A DNA stretch of 64,000 bases from an uncultured Ectothiorhodospiraceae bacterium (GCA_947259765.1 CAMYNG010000007.1:62001-126000), one strand, 5' to 3'; shown: positions 37,986 to 47,403, counted from the first letter of the stretch. Notes: generated by a model from the sequence alone, not told the origin. Program-made: numbers and translations.

Positions 37986-38786
37986 ATGGGCGCACACAAC
38001 AAGAAGTCAATTGGCCTGGGTCGGCCCGTTTTGCGGACCAAAGCCATGCGCGGTTTACCCGCACCGCTGGTTGGCGGCGTGTTGCTGATGTTGCTGGCTT
38101 TGCTGGCATCGCCAGGTCGCGCCGGTATGCTCACTGTGGAGCAGCAACGCGATGCCGTCAGGGTGGCGGCCTTGGGCGACCGAATTTCCCACCACGAGAG
38201 CGAGTTTGACAAGGCTTGGGACGCATACCAACAGGCCGATTACGCGCTGGCACGGCGTCTGTGGACACCCTTGGCCGAGGACGGCAACGTCCAGGCACAG
38301 TTTTTTTTGGGTTTGATCTATGATGCCGGTAACGGCATGAAACGTGATGCGCCAAAATCAATTCATTGGTACCAACAAGCCGCAGAGGCAGGGCACGAGA
38401 CGGCACAACACAACCTGGCTGTTGCCTATGCCTATGGCGACGGCGTTACGGCGGATATTCATCAGGCAATGCGTTGGTGGTCTCTTTCGGCTAGCCAGGG
38501 AAATACGGATGCGCAATACAATCTCGGCGTTATTTACGCCATTGGTCGGGATGACGTCACTCCTGATATTGCCAAGGCCCTCAAATGGTGGAGTCAGGCC
38601 GCGAAAAGTGGTGATGCACAAGCACAATTCAATCTCGGCACGCTGTATGCTAACGCCGACAACGCTGTTCGAAACTACTGTGAGGCCGTTCGTTGGTGGG
38701 AAAAATCCGCCCGGAGCGGTGTTCAACAAGCCAGTACTGCAATTAAATTGCTGATGTCTCGAGAAGACTACACCTCCTGCCAATAA
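37986..38786 (+). CDS. Sel1-repeat protein, membrane-anchored or exported
   Basis: A 266-residue protein. GGAGGTG ends 5 nt before the ATG at 37986; a GTG one codon earlier is in frame. After a basic N-terminus, a hydrophobic segment at about 20-37 (LVGGVLLMLLALLASPGRAG) looks like a signal peptide or anchor. About four Sel1/TPR-like repeats follow (for example AQFFLGLIYDAGNGMKRDAP and AQYNLGVIYAIGRDDVTPDI), which usually make protein-binding solenoids in the periplasm. The specific partner is unknown. Confidence 0.85.
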   Translation: MGAHNKKSIGLGRPVLRTKAMRGLPAPLVGGVLLMLLALLASPGRAGMLTVEQQRDAVRVAALGDRISHHESEFDKAWDAYQQADYALARRLWTPLAEDGNVQAQFFLGLIYDAGNGMKRDAPKSIHWYQQAAEAGHETAQHNLAVAYAYGDGVTADIHQAMRWWSLSASQGNTDAQYNLGVIYAIGRDDVTPDIAKALKWWSQAAKSGDAQAQFNLGTLYANADNAVRNYCEAVRWWEKSARSGVQQASTAIKLLMSREDYTSCQ

Positions 38787-39048
38787 GAATCCCGTTTTAA
38801 GCAAATGCGTCGTTGTGCAGATACGGCGCGAACCTACCCACATTAGCACGTCATCTCTATAACTGGTTGTGTTTCGGTAATCGCAAATTTCGTGATCTCC
38901 AGACAGTAAAACCAGCAATTTATTGAGTGACTTGCCGTAATTTTTTCAGTAGCCTGCTTGCCTTACATTGGGGTATCTCGGTGGGAGTGCAGGTTTGAAC
39001 ATCTTTACGGAGGCGTAAACAATTTTTTTTCGGCGTCCATCGGTTGCA

Positions 39049-40551
39049 GTGGAAACCACGGTTCCGGAAACCGTTGCCGCAATCGATTTAGGTTCAAATA
39101 GTTTTCATCTCATTCTCGCACGTGCGACTGATGATGGTTTTAACGTCATCGATCGTGAGCGCGAAATGGTACGTCTGGCGGAAGGCCTTGACGAACACCG
39201 TTGTTTATCCGAAGCAGTACAGCAACGCGCACTCGAATGCCTACAACGTTTTGGGCAGATTGTCCGGCAGTTACCCGAAGGTGCAGTGCGAGTCGTGGGC
39301 ACCAATACCCTCCGTAGTGCTCACAACTCACATGTATTTCTGCAGCAGGCGGCCGAGGCGCTCGGTCATCCGGTGGAAGTTGTTTCCGGCGTCGAAGAAG
39401 CCCGGCTGCTTTATCTCGGCGTTGCGCAAAGCCTCGCCAGCGAGGGCGAACAGCGACTGGTAGTCGATATTGGTGGCGGCAGTACTGAGTTAATCATTGG
39501 CAGAGGTTTTCAGCCACGCATGCTGGACAGCCTGTATATGGGCTGTGTGTCGTTCAGCAGGCAGTTTTTTCTCGATGGCAAAATCACCCGCAAGCGCATC
39601 AAGCGTGCCGAGCTTGCCGCCTTGTCCGAACTTGAAACTGTGGAAACCCGCTATCGCCGGCGTGGATGGGAAACCGCCATCGGCGCATCCGGCAGTATCC
39701 GTGCAATTGGTAAAATTGTTTCCCAGATGAATGATAGTCATAGCGGTATCGAGGCCCGGGATCTGGACACGCTTGTCGACTTGGCGGTCGACGCGGGTCA
39801 CATCGATAATCTAAAGCTGAAGGGTCTGAGTAAGGAACGCTTGCCGGTTTTTATGGGTGGATTGGTTGTTCTGAAAGCGGTTTTCGGCGCACTGGGTATG
39901 GAGCATATGAAAACGGCTGATGGCGCACTGCGTGAGGGCCTGCTTTATGATTTGCTCGGACGTATTCACCACGAGGACGTGCGCGAGCGGAGCGTCGATG
40001 CTCTGGTGCAAAGGTATGACGTCGATACCGAACAGGCCGCACGGGTGGAGACGACGGCGATGGACTTCTTTCGTCAGGTGAGTAAAGACTGGCAGTTGAA
40101 CCGGTCGGATTTTCGTGATCTGCTTGTCTGGGCAGCAAATCTGCATGAGATCGGAATTGCCATTGCACACAACCAATACCACAAGCACGGTGCCTACGTA
40201 CTTATGAATGCGGATTTGCCAGGGTTTTCGAGACAGGAACAACATGAACTGGGCCTTTTGGTCCGGGGTCACCGGCGCAAGTTTCCGCTGAGCGAGTTTG
40301 ACCTGCAGGATCGTGAACGGCGTTCGGAGCTGCTTCGGTTGTGCGTATTGCTACGGCTAGCCGTAGTGCTACACCGCGGTCGTCGGACTGAAGCACTACC
40401 GGTGATTGATTTGTCAGTTAACGATAAAAAAATTAATCTTCGATTTCCAACGGATTGGCTTGAACGACATGCATTGACGACGGCTGACCTTGAACAGGAA
40501 GCTGAGTTTCTCAAAGGCGTTGGCTACATCTTAAAGCCAGGGAGCATCTGA
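39049..40551 (+). CDS. ppx: Exopolyphosphatase / pppGpp phosphohydrolase (Ppx/GppA)
   Basis: Releases phosphate from polyphosphate chain ends or hydrolyses pppGpp. The 500 residues start at GTG 39049. The ASKHA ATPase-like half has AAIDLGSNSFHLILA, GVEEARLLYLG and VVDIGGGSTELIIG. The C-terminal half is an HD-like helical domain, LHEIGIAIAHNQYHKHGAYV. The length is closer to Ppx than to GppA. A polyphosphate kinase gene lies about 10 kb downstream, convergent in orientation and not in an operon with this one. Confidence 0.92.
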   Translation: METTVPETVAAIDLGSNSFHLILARATDDGFNVIDREREMVRLAEGLDEHRCLSEAVQQRALECLQRFGQIVRQLPEGAVRVVGTNTLRSAHNSHVFLQQAAEALGHPVEVVSGVEEARLLYLGVAQSLASEGEQRLVVDIGGGSTELIIGRGFQPRMLDSLYMGCVSFSRQFFLDGKITRKRIKRAELAALSELETVETRYRRRGWETAIGASGSIRAIGKIVSQMNDSHSGIEARDLDTLVDLAVDAGHIDNLKLKGLSKERLPVFMGGLVVLKAVFGALGMEHMKTADGALREGLLYDLLGRIHHEDVRERSVDALVQRYDVDTEQAARVETTAMDFFRQVSKDWQLNRSDFRDLLVWAANLHEIGIAIAHNQYHKHGAYVLMNADLPGFSRQEQHELGLLVRGHRRKFPLSEFDLQDRERRSELLRLCVLLRLAVVLHRGRRTEALPVIDLSVNDKKINLRFPTDWLERHALTTADLEQEAEFLKGVGYILKPGSI

Positions 40552-40596
40552 TAGCTGCCTGAAGCGGCAACGTCAATTTTTTTAGCGGACAGAAAG

Positions 40597-41667
40597 TTAT
40601 TCGGTAGGTGCGGGCAGTTCGTCCGTTTTCGCGTCAGAAGCAGAACCAAGCAGTATTGCAATCTTCGCGGTGTCCTCGTGTGCTTCCAGTGCGACCTTTA
40701 TTACCATGGTCAGTGGAACCGATAAGAGCATGCCCACCGGGCCGAGAACCCAACCCCAGAAAATCATCGAGATAAACACAACCAGCGTAGAGAGGCCGAG
40801 GCCACGCCCCATGACTTGTGGCTCAATGATATTGCCGATAAGGATGTTAACGAAAAGGTAGCCTCCTCCGGTTAGCAGTGCCAGTTGCGCTCCACCCTGC
40901 ACAAGTGCAAGCAGCACTGCTGGAATTGCAGCAATGATCGAGCCAATATTTGGAATGAAATTAAGTAGAAAGGCCAACAGACCCCAGAGCAGTGGGTAAT
41001 CCACACCGATAATCTTTAACCACAGTGCTACCGCTGTACCTGTAGCCAGACTCAGGATAGTTTTGAGGGAAAAGTACCGATTCATGTCCTCTAGGAATTT
41101 ATGAAATGTATTGATCGATTGATCGGGGTTTGTTGCAATCCGCTCAATTTTCACCGGCAAGCCTGTTGCTTCTAATAAAATAAAAACCACGGTCATAAGA
41201 ATGAGAAAGGCATTGGTAAAGATGCTGCTAAGGCTGGAAAACAATTGGCCTACAAATTTCATGGCGGCGCCGGGATTGAGAATATCTTCACTCAACGACT
41301 GGGGAAGGGTAATGCCATGTTCATGAAACCAGTTTATAAACTGTTCCATTTGCAAGCTGAGGCGTTGTGTAGTGGCGGGTATCGAAACGGAAAAATCATT
41401 GATGGACTTTCCCACCAAGGTGGTCAAAATAGTGATGGCCGCCATGATTACCGAAAGTACAATAAGCATTGCCAACCATTTAGGAACACCGCGACCCTGC
41501 AAAAAAAATAATGGTGGTGAGGCAATAATCGCAATAAAAATTGCAAGAAAAAATGGCACCAGTAAAGGGGAGGCAGCGCGCATGCCAGCGACAACGATTA
41601 TAAATGCCGCCAGGGTGACTAAAAATACCGCCCCTGTATTAAGCCTTGATCCTGAATCGTCTGTCAT
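40597..41667 (-). CDS. AI-2E/PerM family membrane transporter
   Basis: A 356-residue polytopic inner-membrane protein of the AI-2E exporter (PerM/UPF0118) family. About seven to eight transmembrane helices are visible: two near residues 13-55, one near 60-85, and a cluster from about 150 to 330. A soluble part lies at about 90-145. Family-typical segments are FLLNFIPNIGSIIAAIPAVLLAL and IGNIIEPQVMGRGLGLSTLVVF. Substrate unknown. It converges with ppx and is 39 nt downstream of the DUF374 acyltransferase gene. Confidence 0.88.
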   Translation of the reverse strand: MTDDSGSRLNTGAVFLVTLAAFIIVVAGMRAASPLLVPFFLAIFIAIIASPPLFFLQGRGVPKWLAMLIVLSVIMAAITILTTLVGKSINDFSVSIPATTQRLSLQMEQFINWFHEHGITLPQSLSEDILNPGAAMKFVGQLFSSLSSIFTNAFLILMTVVFILLEATGLPVKIERIATNPDQSINTFHKFLEDMNRYFSLKTILSLATGTAVALWLKIIGVDYPLLWGLLAFLLNFIPNIGSIIAAIPAVLLALVQGGAQLALLTGGGYLFVNILIGNIIEPQVMGRGLGLSTLVVFISMIFWGWVLGPVGMLLSVPLTMVIKVALEAHEDTAKIAILLGSASDAKTDELPAPTE

Positions 41668-41706
41668 TTCGTGTCCTTTTTTTAAGGCATTGCCAGATCT
41701 TCGGCG

Positions 41707-42399
41707 CTAATCAGGGCGCATCAGGGCATCATTCGCTTGCCGTCCAAGCAGATTTAATTCATCTTCCATCTGTTGGCGTGTTTCTTCCAGTTCCTCCGGG
41801 CTCTGACCCCTTGGGATCAGGCAAGGCCTGCCAATAGCAATGGCGATCCGGCTGAAGGGTTTAGGGATCACAAATTGGTCCCAGGAGCTCAGTCGCCATG
41901 CACGCTCGGCCGCATAGGAAAAAGGCACCAGCGGGGCGCGAGTAAATTGAGACAACAATACATCACCAAGTTTGAATTTGTGCAGCGGCCCTTGTGGGCC
42001 ATCCGAGGTTGTAACCGGGGAAACGCCTTGTTTGACGATAATTTCATACATATCGCGCATGGCCTGCGCGCCGGCGCGCGTGGTTGAACCGCGAATCACT
42101 GTTGCACCCCAACTGCGTATAATTCGCGCCGGTATTTCGCCGTCACGCGAAGGGCTGACAAGAAAACCGATCTTACGCCCCTTGCGCAGCAATTTTCGCA
42201 TGTACCAGGCACCGAAGACGTGGTTCTGGTGCCAGTAACAAGGTAAAAAGGTTCTCTCCCCGGAAAGAATGTCACTAAGGTTTTCCTCTCCCAGAATGCG
42301 CTGGACCCGGCAGGTGGACCAGACCAACATAAGCATGGCTTTTACGATTGGTGTGAGGAGAACGATTTTTGTTTTTTGTTTCAGGGTGAGTTGTGCCAT
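41707..42399 (-). CDS. DUF374 lysophospholipid acyltransferase-family protein
   Basis: A 230-residue protein with an N-terminal hydrophobic helix at about 10-30 and the DUF374 pattern. CYWHQNHVFGAWYM holds the His-x4 motif position and LVSPSRDGEIPARII follows. GATVIRGSTTRAGAQAM and TSDGPQGPLHKFKLG are the typical later motifs, with LVPFSYAAERAWRL behind them. Relatives act as membrane acyltransferases on lipid A or lysophospholipids, but the donor and acceptor here cannot be read from the sequence. It lies 48 nt downstream of a phosphopantetheinyl transferase gene on the same strand. Confidence 0.82.
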   Translation of the reverse strand: MAQLTLKQKTKIVLLTPIVKAMLMLVWSTCRVQRILGEENLSDILSGERTFLPCYWHQNHVFGAWYMRKLLRKGRKIGFLVSPSRDGEIPARIIRSWGATVIRGSTTRAGAQAMRDMYEIIVKQGVSPVTTSDGPQGPLHKFKLGDVLLSQFTRAPLVPFSYAAERAWRLSSWDQFVIPKPFSRIAIAIGRPCLIPRGQSPEELEETRQQMEDELNLLGRQANDALMRPD

Positions 42400-42447
42400 G
42401 GGGGAGCTTCTTATTATTGATCCGGTTTGATACCGAATGTTCGTTTC

Positions 42448-43107
42448 CTATAGTTTAGACAGTTCGATTCTTGATTGCTTAATTGATGTGTCGGCGCGTA
42501 ACGTTGACACGTGCGTAACGTATCCTGCGTGCAGCGAGACTTCGGCCAGATGCCATCGTCGACCGCGGAAGCTTACGGATTTCCGGGGCGTCGTACTACC
42601 GAAATCAATTTCTCGCATGTGCTGTAATCCCGCGGTACCATCGGCCTTAATGACGGCTTCCTTGCGTGTCCAGAGCGAAAAGAAATCGTCCGGAACCGAG
42701 GCTATATGCCGGCGCTCGGAAGCGGTTAAGACGTTTGTGAGTTTTAAGCCATTGAAAGGTCTGACAAGCTCAGTATCCAGGCCAACCGGGAAATTTAGGC
42801 TGGCCGCGCAGGCGACGAGCTGATTAGAGTGGCTGAGACTGAACTCGATCTTGCTGCGTGCACGGGGTTTGTGGCCGGGTGTGAAATTCAGTGCATCCAG
42901 TTGGAAGTTGTCGACGCCGAGATCCAGGCAGGCCTTTTTAAGGAGCTGGTAGCCGATAAGCGACCGAAGTCTATCCTCCGGTCGGCGCAGTCTTGCTACT
43001 GAGTTTCTCTTTTCGCATGGAAGTTCCGCAAGCCAACGCGCCACATTTGTGCGTTGTACGAACGAGTCGAACATGCTGTAGAAGACGATCACCATAGCTG
43101 GTAGCAT
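42448..43107 (-). CDS. Sfp-type 4'-phosphopantetheinyl transferase
   Basis: Transfers phosphopantetheine from CoA to a serine of acyl or peptidyl carrier proteins. The 219 residues show the Sfp signatures: ARSKIEFSLSHSNQLVACAA, VGLDTELVRPF (metal-binding Asp) and FFSLWTRKEAVIKADGTAG (the W-x-x-KEA motif). The start could also be the Met at 43095. It is divergent from the P450 gene with only 47 nt between the start codons. The fused ACP at 46.3 kb is an obvious candidate substrate. Confidence 0.92.
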   Translation of the reverse strand: MLPAMVIVFYSMFDSFVQRTNVARWLAELPCEKRNSVARLRRPEDRLRSLIGYQLLKKACLDLGVDNFQLDALNFTPGHKPRARSKIEFSLSHSNQLVACAASLNFPVGLDTELVRPFNGLKLTNVLTASERRHIASVPDDFFSLWTRKEAVIKADGTAGLQHMREIDFGSTTPRKSVSFRGRRWHLAEVSLHAGYVTHVSTLRADTSIKQSRIELSKL

Positions 43108-43154
43108 TGAAACACGGGTTCGCCCCTACATACCATGTCGCAGCGAAATTATCC

Positions 43155-44468
43155 ATGAAAGTTGCCGAAGCAAAAACCCGGCCTGTCCCATCCGGTCCTG
43201 ACGAAGCATTCGACCTGAATCCGGACGAGGCGACGTTTCACAAACTGGCCGACTGGGTTTCGAAATATGGGGACATTTTCTCCGTACCATCGGTAAATCG
43301 GCAAAAACCGGTTGTTCTGATCAATCACCCTGACTATATAAAGCATGTCCTGGTCAGTGGGCATGAAAATTACGTCAAGGGATCAGGCTTCGAGATGGTC
43401 AAAATGTTATTGGGAAACGGCATTATTGTTAGTGACGGCCCGTTTTGGCGTCGGCAGAGACGCATGATTCAGCCGGCGTTTAACAAGCAGGTTATCGCCG
43501 GACTTACCGAACAAATGAAACTGGCCAATCGGCGTCTGTTTTCTGTCTGGAGTCAACATGCCGAATCAGGCACCGAAATTAACGTCACCGAAGCCACCAA
43601 TGAACTCGCACTGGAAATAATTCTACGCGCTATCTTCAGCAACGACTACGAACGTATTACCGGCGGTACAAATGCAAACCCATTCGCAATCCTGACTGAA
43701 AGTGTCGCACGAGATTTGCAGCTCGCGTTAAAGTTTCGGGCATTGACCAAAATCGTGCACGAAGCGGTGGCGCATCGGCGTGCTTCCGGCGTGGAGCAGG
43801 AGGACTTTCTGTCTATTTTTCTCGCGGCGCGGGATAAAGACACCGGTGAGCCCATGACTGACAAGGAGTTGGTTGACGAAATTATGACCTTGATTGTTGC
43901 GGGTTCCGAGACCAGCGCTACCACGATGAACTGGGCCTGGTATTCATTAGCCACGAATCCAGATGTTGAAACACGTTTCCATGCGGAGATTGACAGTGCA
44001 GGTTACACTGATGTTCCGGGCTTTGACGATGCCTTGCAGCTCGTTTACACCCGGCAGATTATCGAGGAAACCCTTCGCCTGTATCCGCCGGTCTGGCTGT
44101 TTTCACGCAAGGCCGTTGCCGATGACGCTTTGGCGGGTTTCGCCATCGAGGCCGGTACCGAAATTCTGATAACCCCGTACTTCCTGCATCGGCACAAGGA
44201 CTTCTGGCCTGACGCGGAAAATTTTGTTCCTGAGCGTTTCGATCCGGATGCCGTCAAGCAGCGTCACAAGTTGGCCTTTATTCCGTTTTCGGCCGGGCCA
44301 CGCCGCTGCATTGGAGATTTTTTTGGCATAGTGGAAGTACAACTTCATCTTGGTTTGATGGCCAGACATTTTCGCTTGCGGCTTTCGCCCGGGCAATCGG
44401 CGGAGTTGGCTCCGGAAGTTAATCTGCGTTCAAAGTATCCTCTAATGATGCAAATACAAAAGCGCTAA
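43155..44468 (+). CDS. Cytochrome P450
   Basis: Heme monooxygenase of 437 residues from the ATG at 43155; an upstream TTG at 43107 would overlap the divergent gene start. Key motifs are intact: the I-helix IVAGSETSATTM, ExxR in EETLRLYPPVW, and the heme loop FSAGPRRCIGDFFG with Cys385. The C-helix segment DGPFWRRQRRMIQPAF resembles fatty-acid hydroxylases of the CYP4/CYP102 clans. No ferredoxin or reductase gene is nearby. It is 9 nt upstream of the acyl-AMP ligase/ACP gene, so an acyl-ACP substrate is plausible. Confidence 0.95.
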   Translation: MKVAEAKTRPVPSGPDEAFDLNPDEATFHKLADWVSKYGDIFSVPSVNRQKPVVLINHPDYIKHVLVSGHENYVKGSGFEMVKMLLGNGIIVSDGPFWRRQRRMIQPAFNKQVIAGLTEQMKLANRRLFSVWSQHAESGTEINVTEATNELALEIILRAIFSNDYERITGGTNANPFAILTESVARDLQLALKFRALTKIVHEAVAHRRASGVEQEDFLSIFLAARDKDTGEPMTDKELVDEIMTLIVAGSETSATTMNWAWYSLATNPDVETRFHAEIDSAGYTDVPGFDDALQLVYTRQIIEETLRLYPPVWLFSRKAVADDALAGFAIEAGTEILITPYFLHRHKDFWPDAENFVPERFDPDAVKQRHKLAFIPFSAGPRRCIGDFFGIVEVQLHLGLMARHFRLRLSPGQSAELAPEVNLRSKYPLMMQIQKR

Positions 44469-44477
44469 CGGGTTCCC

Positions 44478-46433
44478 ATGGCCGAATTCAATACCCTGAA
44501 CGAAATACTGCAAGCGAGACGTTCTTCCGACGGATCGATTTTTTTTATTGAAGGCAAACAGGATACTCGCCAACTGGAGTACGCTCAGCTCTATACAAAT
44601 AGTCTCCGCCTATTGTTTGATTTGCAGGAAACCGGCTTGAGGCCTGGCGATCAGCTAACCGTTTTGTTGCGCGACAATCAGCGATTCGTCGAGGTCTATT
44701 GGGCCTGCATACTGGGAGGAATCGTACCGGTACCGGTGGCCGTGGGCATCAGCGATGAACATCGGGCCAAACTGTTGCGAATTTTCAACAAACTTGAACG
44801 GCCGCATCTTTTTACCACCCAGGCTGATCTTGATCGACTCGTAGACTATGGCAAACGTAACGACATGATGGAGTCGGTGAATATCGTTCGGCAAAAGACA
44901 GTGATCACCGATCTGCTTGAAGCTCACGAAACACCGGGCGTGTGCCATACGCCAGCGCCGGGGGATATCGCCTTTATTCAATTCTCTTCCGGTTCTACCA
45001 GTGAACCGAAGGGCGTGGTTCTGACGCACGCAAACATCGTAACCAATATTAGCGCTATCAACAGGGCAGCGGCGCACAGAGCGGAAGATGTCGCTTTGTC
45101 CTGGATGCCATTAACGCATGACATGGGGCTGATTGGCTTTCACCTGGTTATGCTTGCCGTCGGCTGTGATCAGTACTTGATGCCCACCGATCTGTTCAGT
45201 CGTCGGCCGCTACTGTGGATGCAGAAAGCCAGCGAGATCCGGGCAACATTGTCGAGCTCGCCTAATTTTGGTTATAAACATTATCTCAAGGCACTGGGCG
45301 ACAAGCCACTGGATGATATTGACCTCTCAAAATTGCGTCTGATCTACAACGGTGCGGAGCCCATTTCCGTTGATCTCTGTGAAGAGTTTCTGCGTCGCCT
45401 GGCACCCACCGGATTACAACCAGAAGCCATGTTTACGGTTTATGGTTTGGCCGAAGCGACTCTGGCAGTCACCTTTCCATCACTGGATGCGGGTTGTCGA
45501 GCGGTGTGCCTGGATCGTCATGCGATGCGGCTGGGCGACGAAGTTGTTCCCGTGGACCGGAATCATGTAGATGCGGTGTGTTTTGCGCGCGAAGGTTCAC
45601 CGGTACAGGATATGGAAGTGAGAATCACCGATGAGTCCGGCAGCTCGCTGGCGCGGGAACACATCGGACTCATTCACATCCGTGGTGGCAGCGTAACCCG
45701 CGGCTACTATTTAGAAGAAGAACTCAACAAACTGTCCCTAAGCGAGGATGGTTGGTTAAATACCGGTGACCTGGGTTTTCTGACCACCGAAGGTGAGCTT
45801 GTGGTCACCGGACGGGCAAAGGACATTTTGTTTGCCCATGGCCAGAACTACTATCCGCATGATATCGAGGCCGTGGCGTTGCAACTCCCCGAACTCGAGT
45901 TGGGCAAGGTCGTGGCAACGGGAATTCGACGTCCTGGATCGGACTCCGATGACCTACTGGTGTTTATTTTGTTTCGCGCCGATCTGGAAAGTTTTATTGG
46001 CATTGCACGTGACGTGACGCATCACATAACAGAACAAGCGGGTTTGCAGGTTAGTCACGTGATCCCCGTAAAGCGGATCCCCAAAACCACCAGCGGTAAA
46101 ATTCAGCGCGGCAGGTTGGGAGACGCGTTTGTTGAAGGTGAGTTCGACCAGGTGCTCTCGGAGCTGCAAGGCTTATTGGCAAGCCCGGTTTCCACGGATG
46201 ACAGCAGTCTCGATCCCATCGAAGGTAAGCTTAAACAGCTATGCGAAGATGTCATCAAGGATCGGCAAGTCGGCGTCGAGGAAAATTTCTTTGAATTAGG
46301 TATAAGCTCACTGACACTGACTGAGATCCATCAAAGTATCGAGCTCGAATATCCCGGGGTGGTGGATATCACTGATTTGTTTGAGCACCAGACCCTGCGT
46401 GAGCTCGCTGAATTTATCCAACAAAAAACTTGA
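44478..46433 (+). CDS. Fatty acyl-AMP ligase fused to an acyl carrier protein
   Basis: A 651-residue two-domain protein. Residues 1 to about 560 are an adenylation domain of the FAAL type: FSSGSTSEPKGVVLTHANI (about 168-185), YNGAEPIS, VYGLAEATLA, WLNTGDLGFL, and the A10 lysine in KTTSGKIQRGRLG. Residues about 575-651 are a carrier domain with NFFELGISSLTLTEIH, where Ser611 is the expected phosphopantetheine site. FAALs activate a free fatty acid as acyl-AMP and load it directly on a carrier, here in cis. The downstream modification is probably by the P450. No polyketide or peptide synthetase genes follow. Confidence 0.93.
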   Translation: MAEFNTLNEILQARRSSDGSIFFIEGKQDTRQLEYAQLYTNSLRLLFDLQETGLRPGDQLTVLLRDNQRFVEVYWACILGGIVPVPVAVGISDEHRAKLLRIFNKLERPHLFTTQADLDRLVDYGKRNDMMESVNIVRQKTVITDLLEAHETPGVCHTPAPGDIAFIQFSSGSTSEPKGVVLTHANIVTNISAINRAAAHRAEDVALSWMPLTHDMGLIGFHLVMLAVGCDQYLMPTDLFSRRPLLWMQKASEIRATLSSSPNFGYKHYLKALGDKPLDDIDLSKLRLIYNGAEPISVDLCEEFLRRLAPTGLQPEAMFTVYGLAEATLAVTFPSLDAGCRAVCLDRHAMRLGDEVVPVDRNHVDAVCFAREGSPVQDMEVRITDESGSSLAREHIGLIHIRGGSVTRGYYLEEELNKLSLSEDGWLNTGDLGFLTTEGELVVTGRAKDILFAHGQNYYPHDIEAVALQLPELELGKVVATGIRRPGSDSDDLLVFILFRADLESFIGIARDVTHHITEQAGLQVSHVIPVKRIPKTTSGKIQRGRLGDAFVEGEFDQVLSELQGLLASPVSTDDSSLDPIEGKLKQLCEDVIKDRQVGVEENFFELGISSLTLTEIHQSIELEYPGVVDITDLFEHQTLRELAEFIQQKT

Positions 46434-46456
46434 GTCAGCTCCTTTAATGGCTGGCG

Positions 46457-47044
46457 CTATTTGCAAGCGCCAAGCAAGGTCTGAATCGTGGTGAGTGCCT
46501 CAGCACTTTGCCATTCCCGTTGACCCAGGGTGCGGCCGCGAATGCGCAATTCAGCATCAAGAAAGTAGCTGGTTGGTAAACCAACAATCTCATACTGTTT
46601 GCGGGCGTTTCCGTCTGCATCCAGGCCCACAGGCAGGTCGAACCCCAATCGCGTGACCACACGTTCAACGGCACGAGGTGAGCCGCGATCAACCGCAATG
46701 GTGATTATTTTCAGGGAACCGTTGCAATCGGTTGCAAGTTGTTTAAGCGCGGGTAATTCTTTTAGGCAGGGCTTGCAGAAACTCGCCCAGAAGTGCACCA
46801 GTACCGGCGTACCCGCTTGCGCTGCCAGGTCAAGCGAGTCACCGTTGAGTTGGGGCAAAGAAAACAGGGGCGACGGCACCGACTGTCTGGGGACTTCTAG
46901 CCACGTCGGAGCAATTGGTTCCGCGGAAGCTACGCGGATGCTAAACAATACTACGGCGATACAGTATAAAAAGCCGTACAACCCCCGAAGCAGGTTCGGG
47001 GGTTGACGGAATCCCGTTAGCAAGAGAGGGGTGTCAACGGGCAT
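46457..47044 (-). CDS. TlpA/ResA-like thioredoxin-fold protein
   Basis: A 195-residue exported thiol-disulfide protein. The start at 47044 (MPVDTPLLLTG) is chosen because it places a hydrophobic signal/anchor at about 20-40 and overlaps the upstream cytochrome gene by 11 nt; longer starts extend into that gene. The redox motif is WASFCKPCLKELP with Cys90 and Cys93. It continues with VGLPTSYFLDAELRIRGRTL containing the cis-Pro. It probably reduces apocytochrome or copper-site cysteines in the periplasm. Confidence 0.88.
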   Translation of the reverse strand: MPVDTPLLLTGFRQPPNLLRGLYGFLYCIAVVLFSIRVASAEPIAPTWLEVPRQSVPSPLFSLPQLNGDSLDLAAQAGTPVLVHFWASFCKPCLKELPALKQLATDCNGSLKIITIAVDRGSPRAVERVVTRLGFDLPVGLDADGNARKQYEIVGLPTSYFLDAELRIRGRTLGQREWQSAEALTTIQTLLGACK

Positions 47045-47300
47045 TTCGTTGCAGGTACGCAAGAATTTCATCACGTTCCTGCTCTGACATTGGCGCATAG
47101 GCGCGTTCTTGCATGCGTAGTTCCATGAGCGAAAGAACGTGCGGCCATTGACTCGCACTATGGCGAGCCGGGTGCGGTAGCGCGTGACAGCCGCCGCAGC
47201 GGGTGACAAAGGCCTGCGCGCCGACTGATTCGGGTTCGGGGACTGGCGTCGCGCACGCCGCGAGCACACTTGTCAGAGTTGCGGGGATGAGTCGCTTCAC
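47034..47300 (-). CDS. Small c-type cytochrome lipoprotein
   Basis: An 88-residue protein starting at GTG 47300. A signal sequence ends in a lipobox (SVLAAC, Cys16), and one heme-binding motif CGGCH is at 35-39. A candidate distal Met ligand lies in YAPMSEQERDEIL. This is the minimal single-heme cytochrome c fold. It overlaps the TlpA-like gene, suggesting a two-gene operon in which the thioredoxin could serve heme attachment or the same redox chain. Confidence 0.88.
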   Translation of the reverse strand: MKRLIPATLTSVLAACATPVPEPESVGAQAFVTRCGGCHALPHPARHSASQWPHVLSLMELRMQERAYAPMSEQERDEILAYLQRNAR

Positions 47301-47403
47301 GTTGTGGGTCCAATTACGTCAGTAAATAACAACCGTTTTTTAGTCACAGCCCCAAAAAACATTTTGAACATCAGTTCATTTCCCGAGCCATTGAATCATC
47401 GAG

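Noticed and set aside
40552-40596. Weak hairpin with T-run between ppx and the PerM gene
   Set aside because: The stem is only about three to four pairs; too weak to call a terminator.
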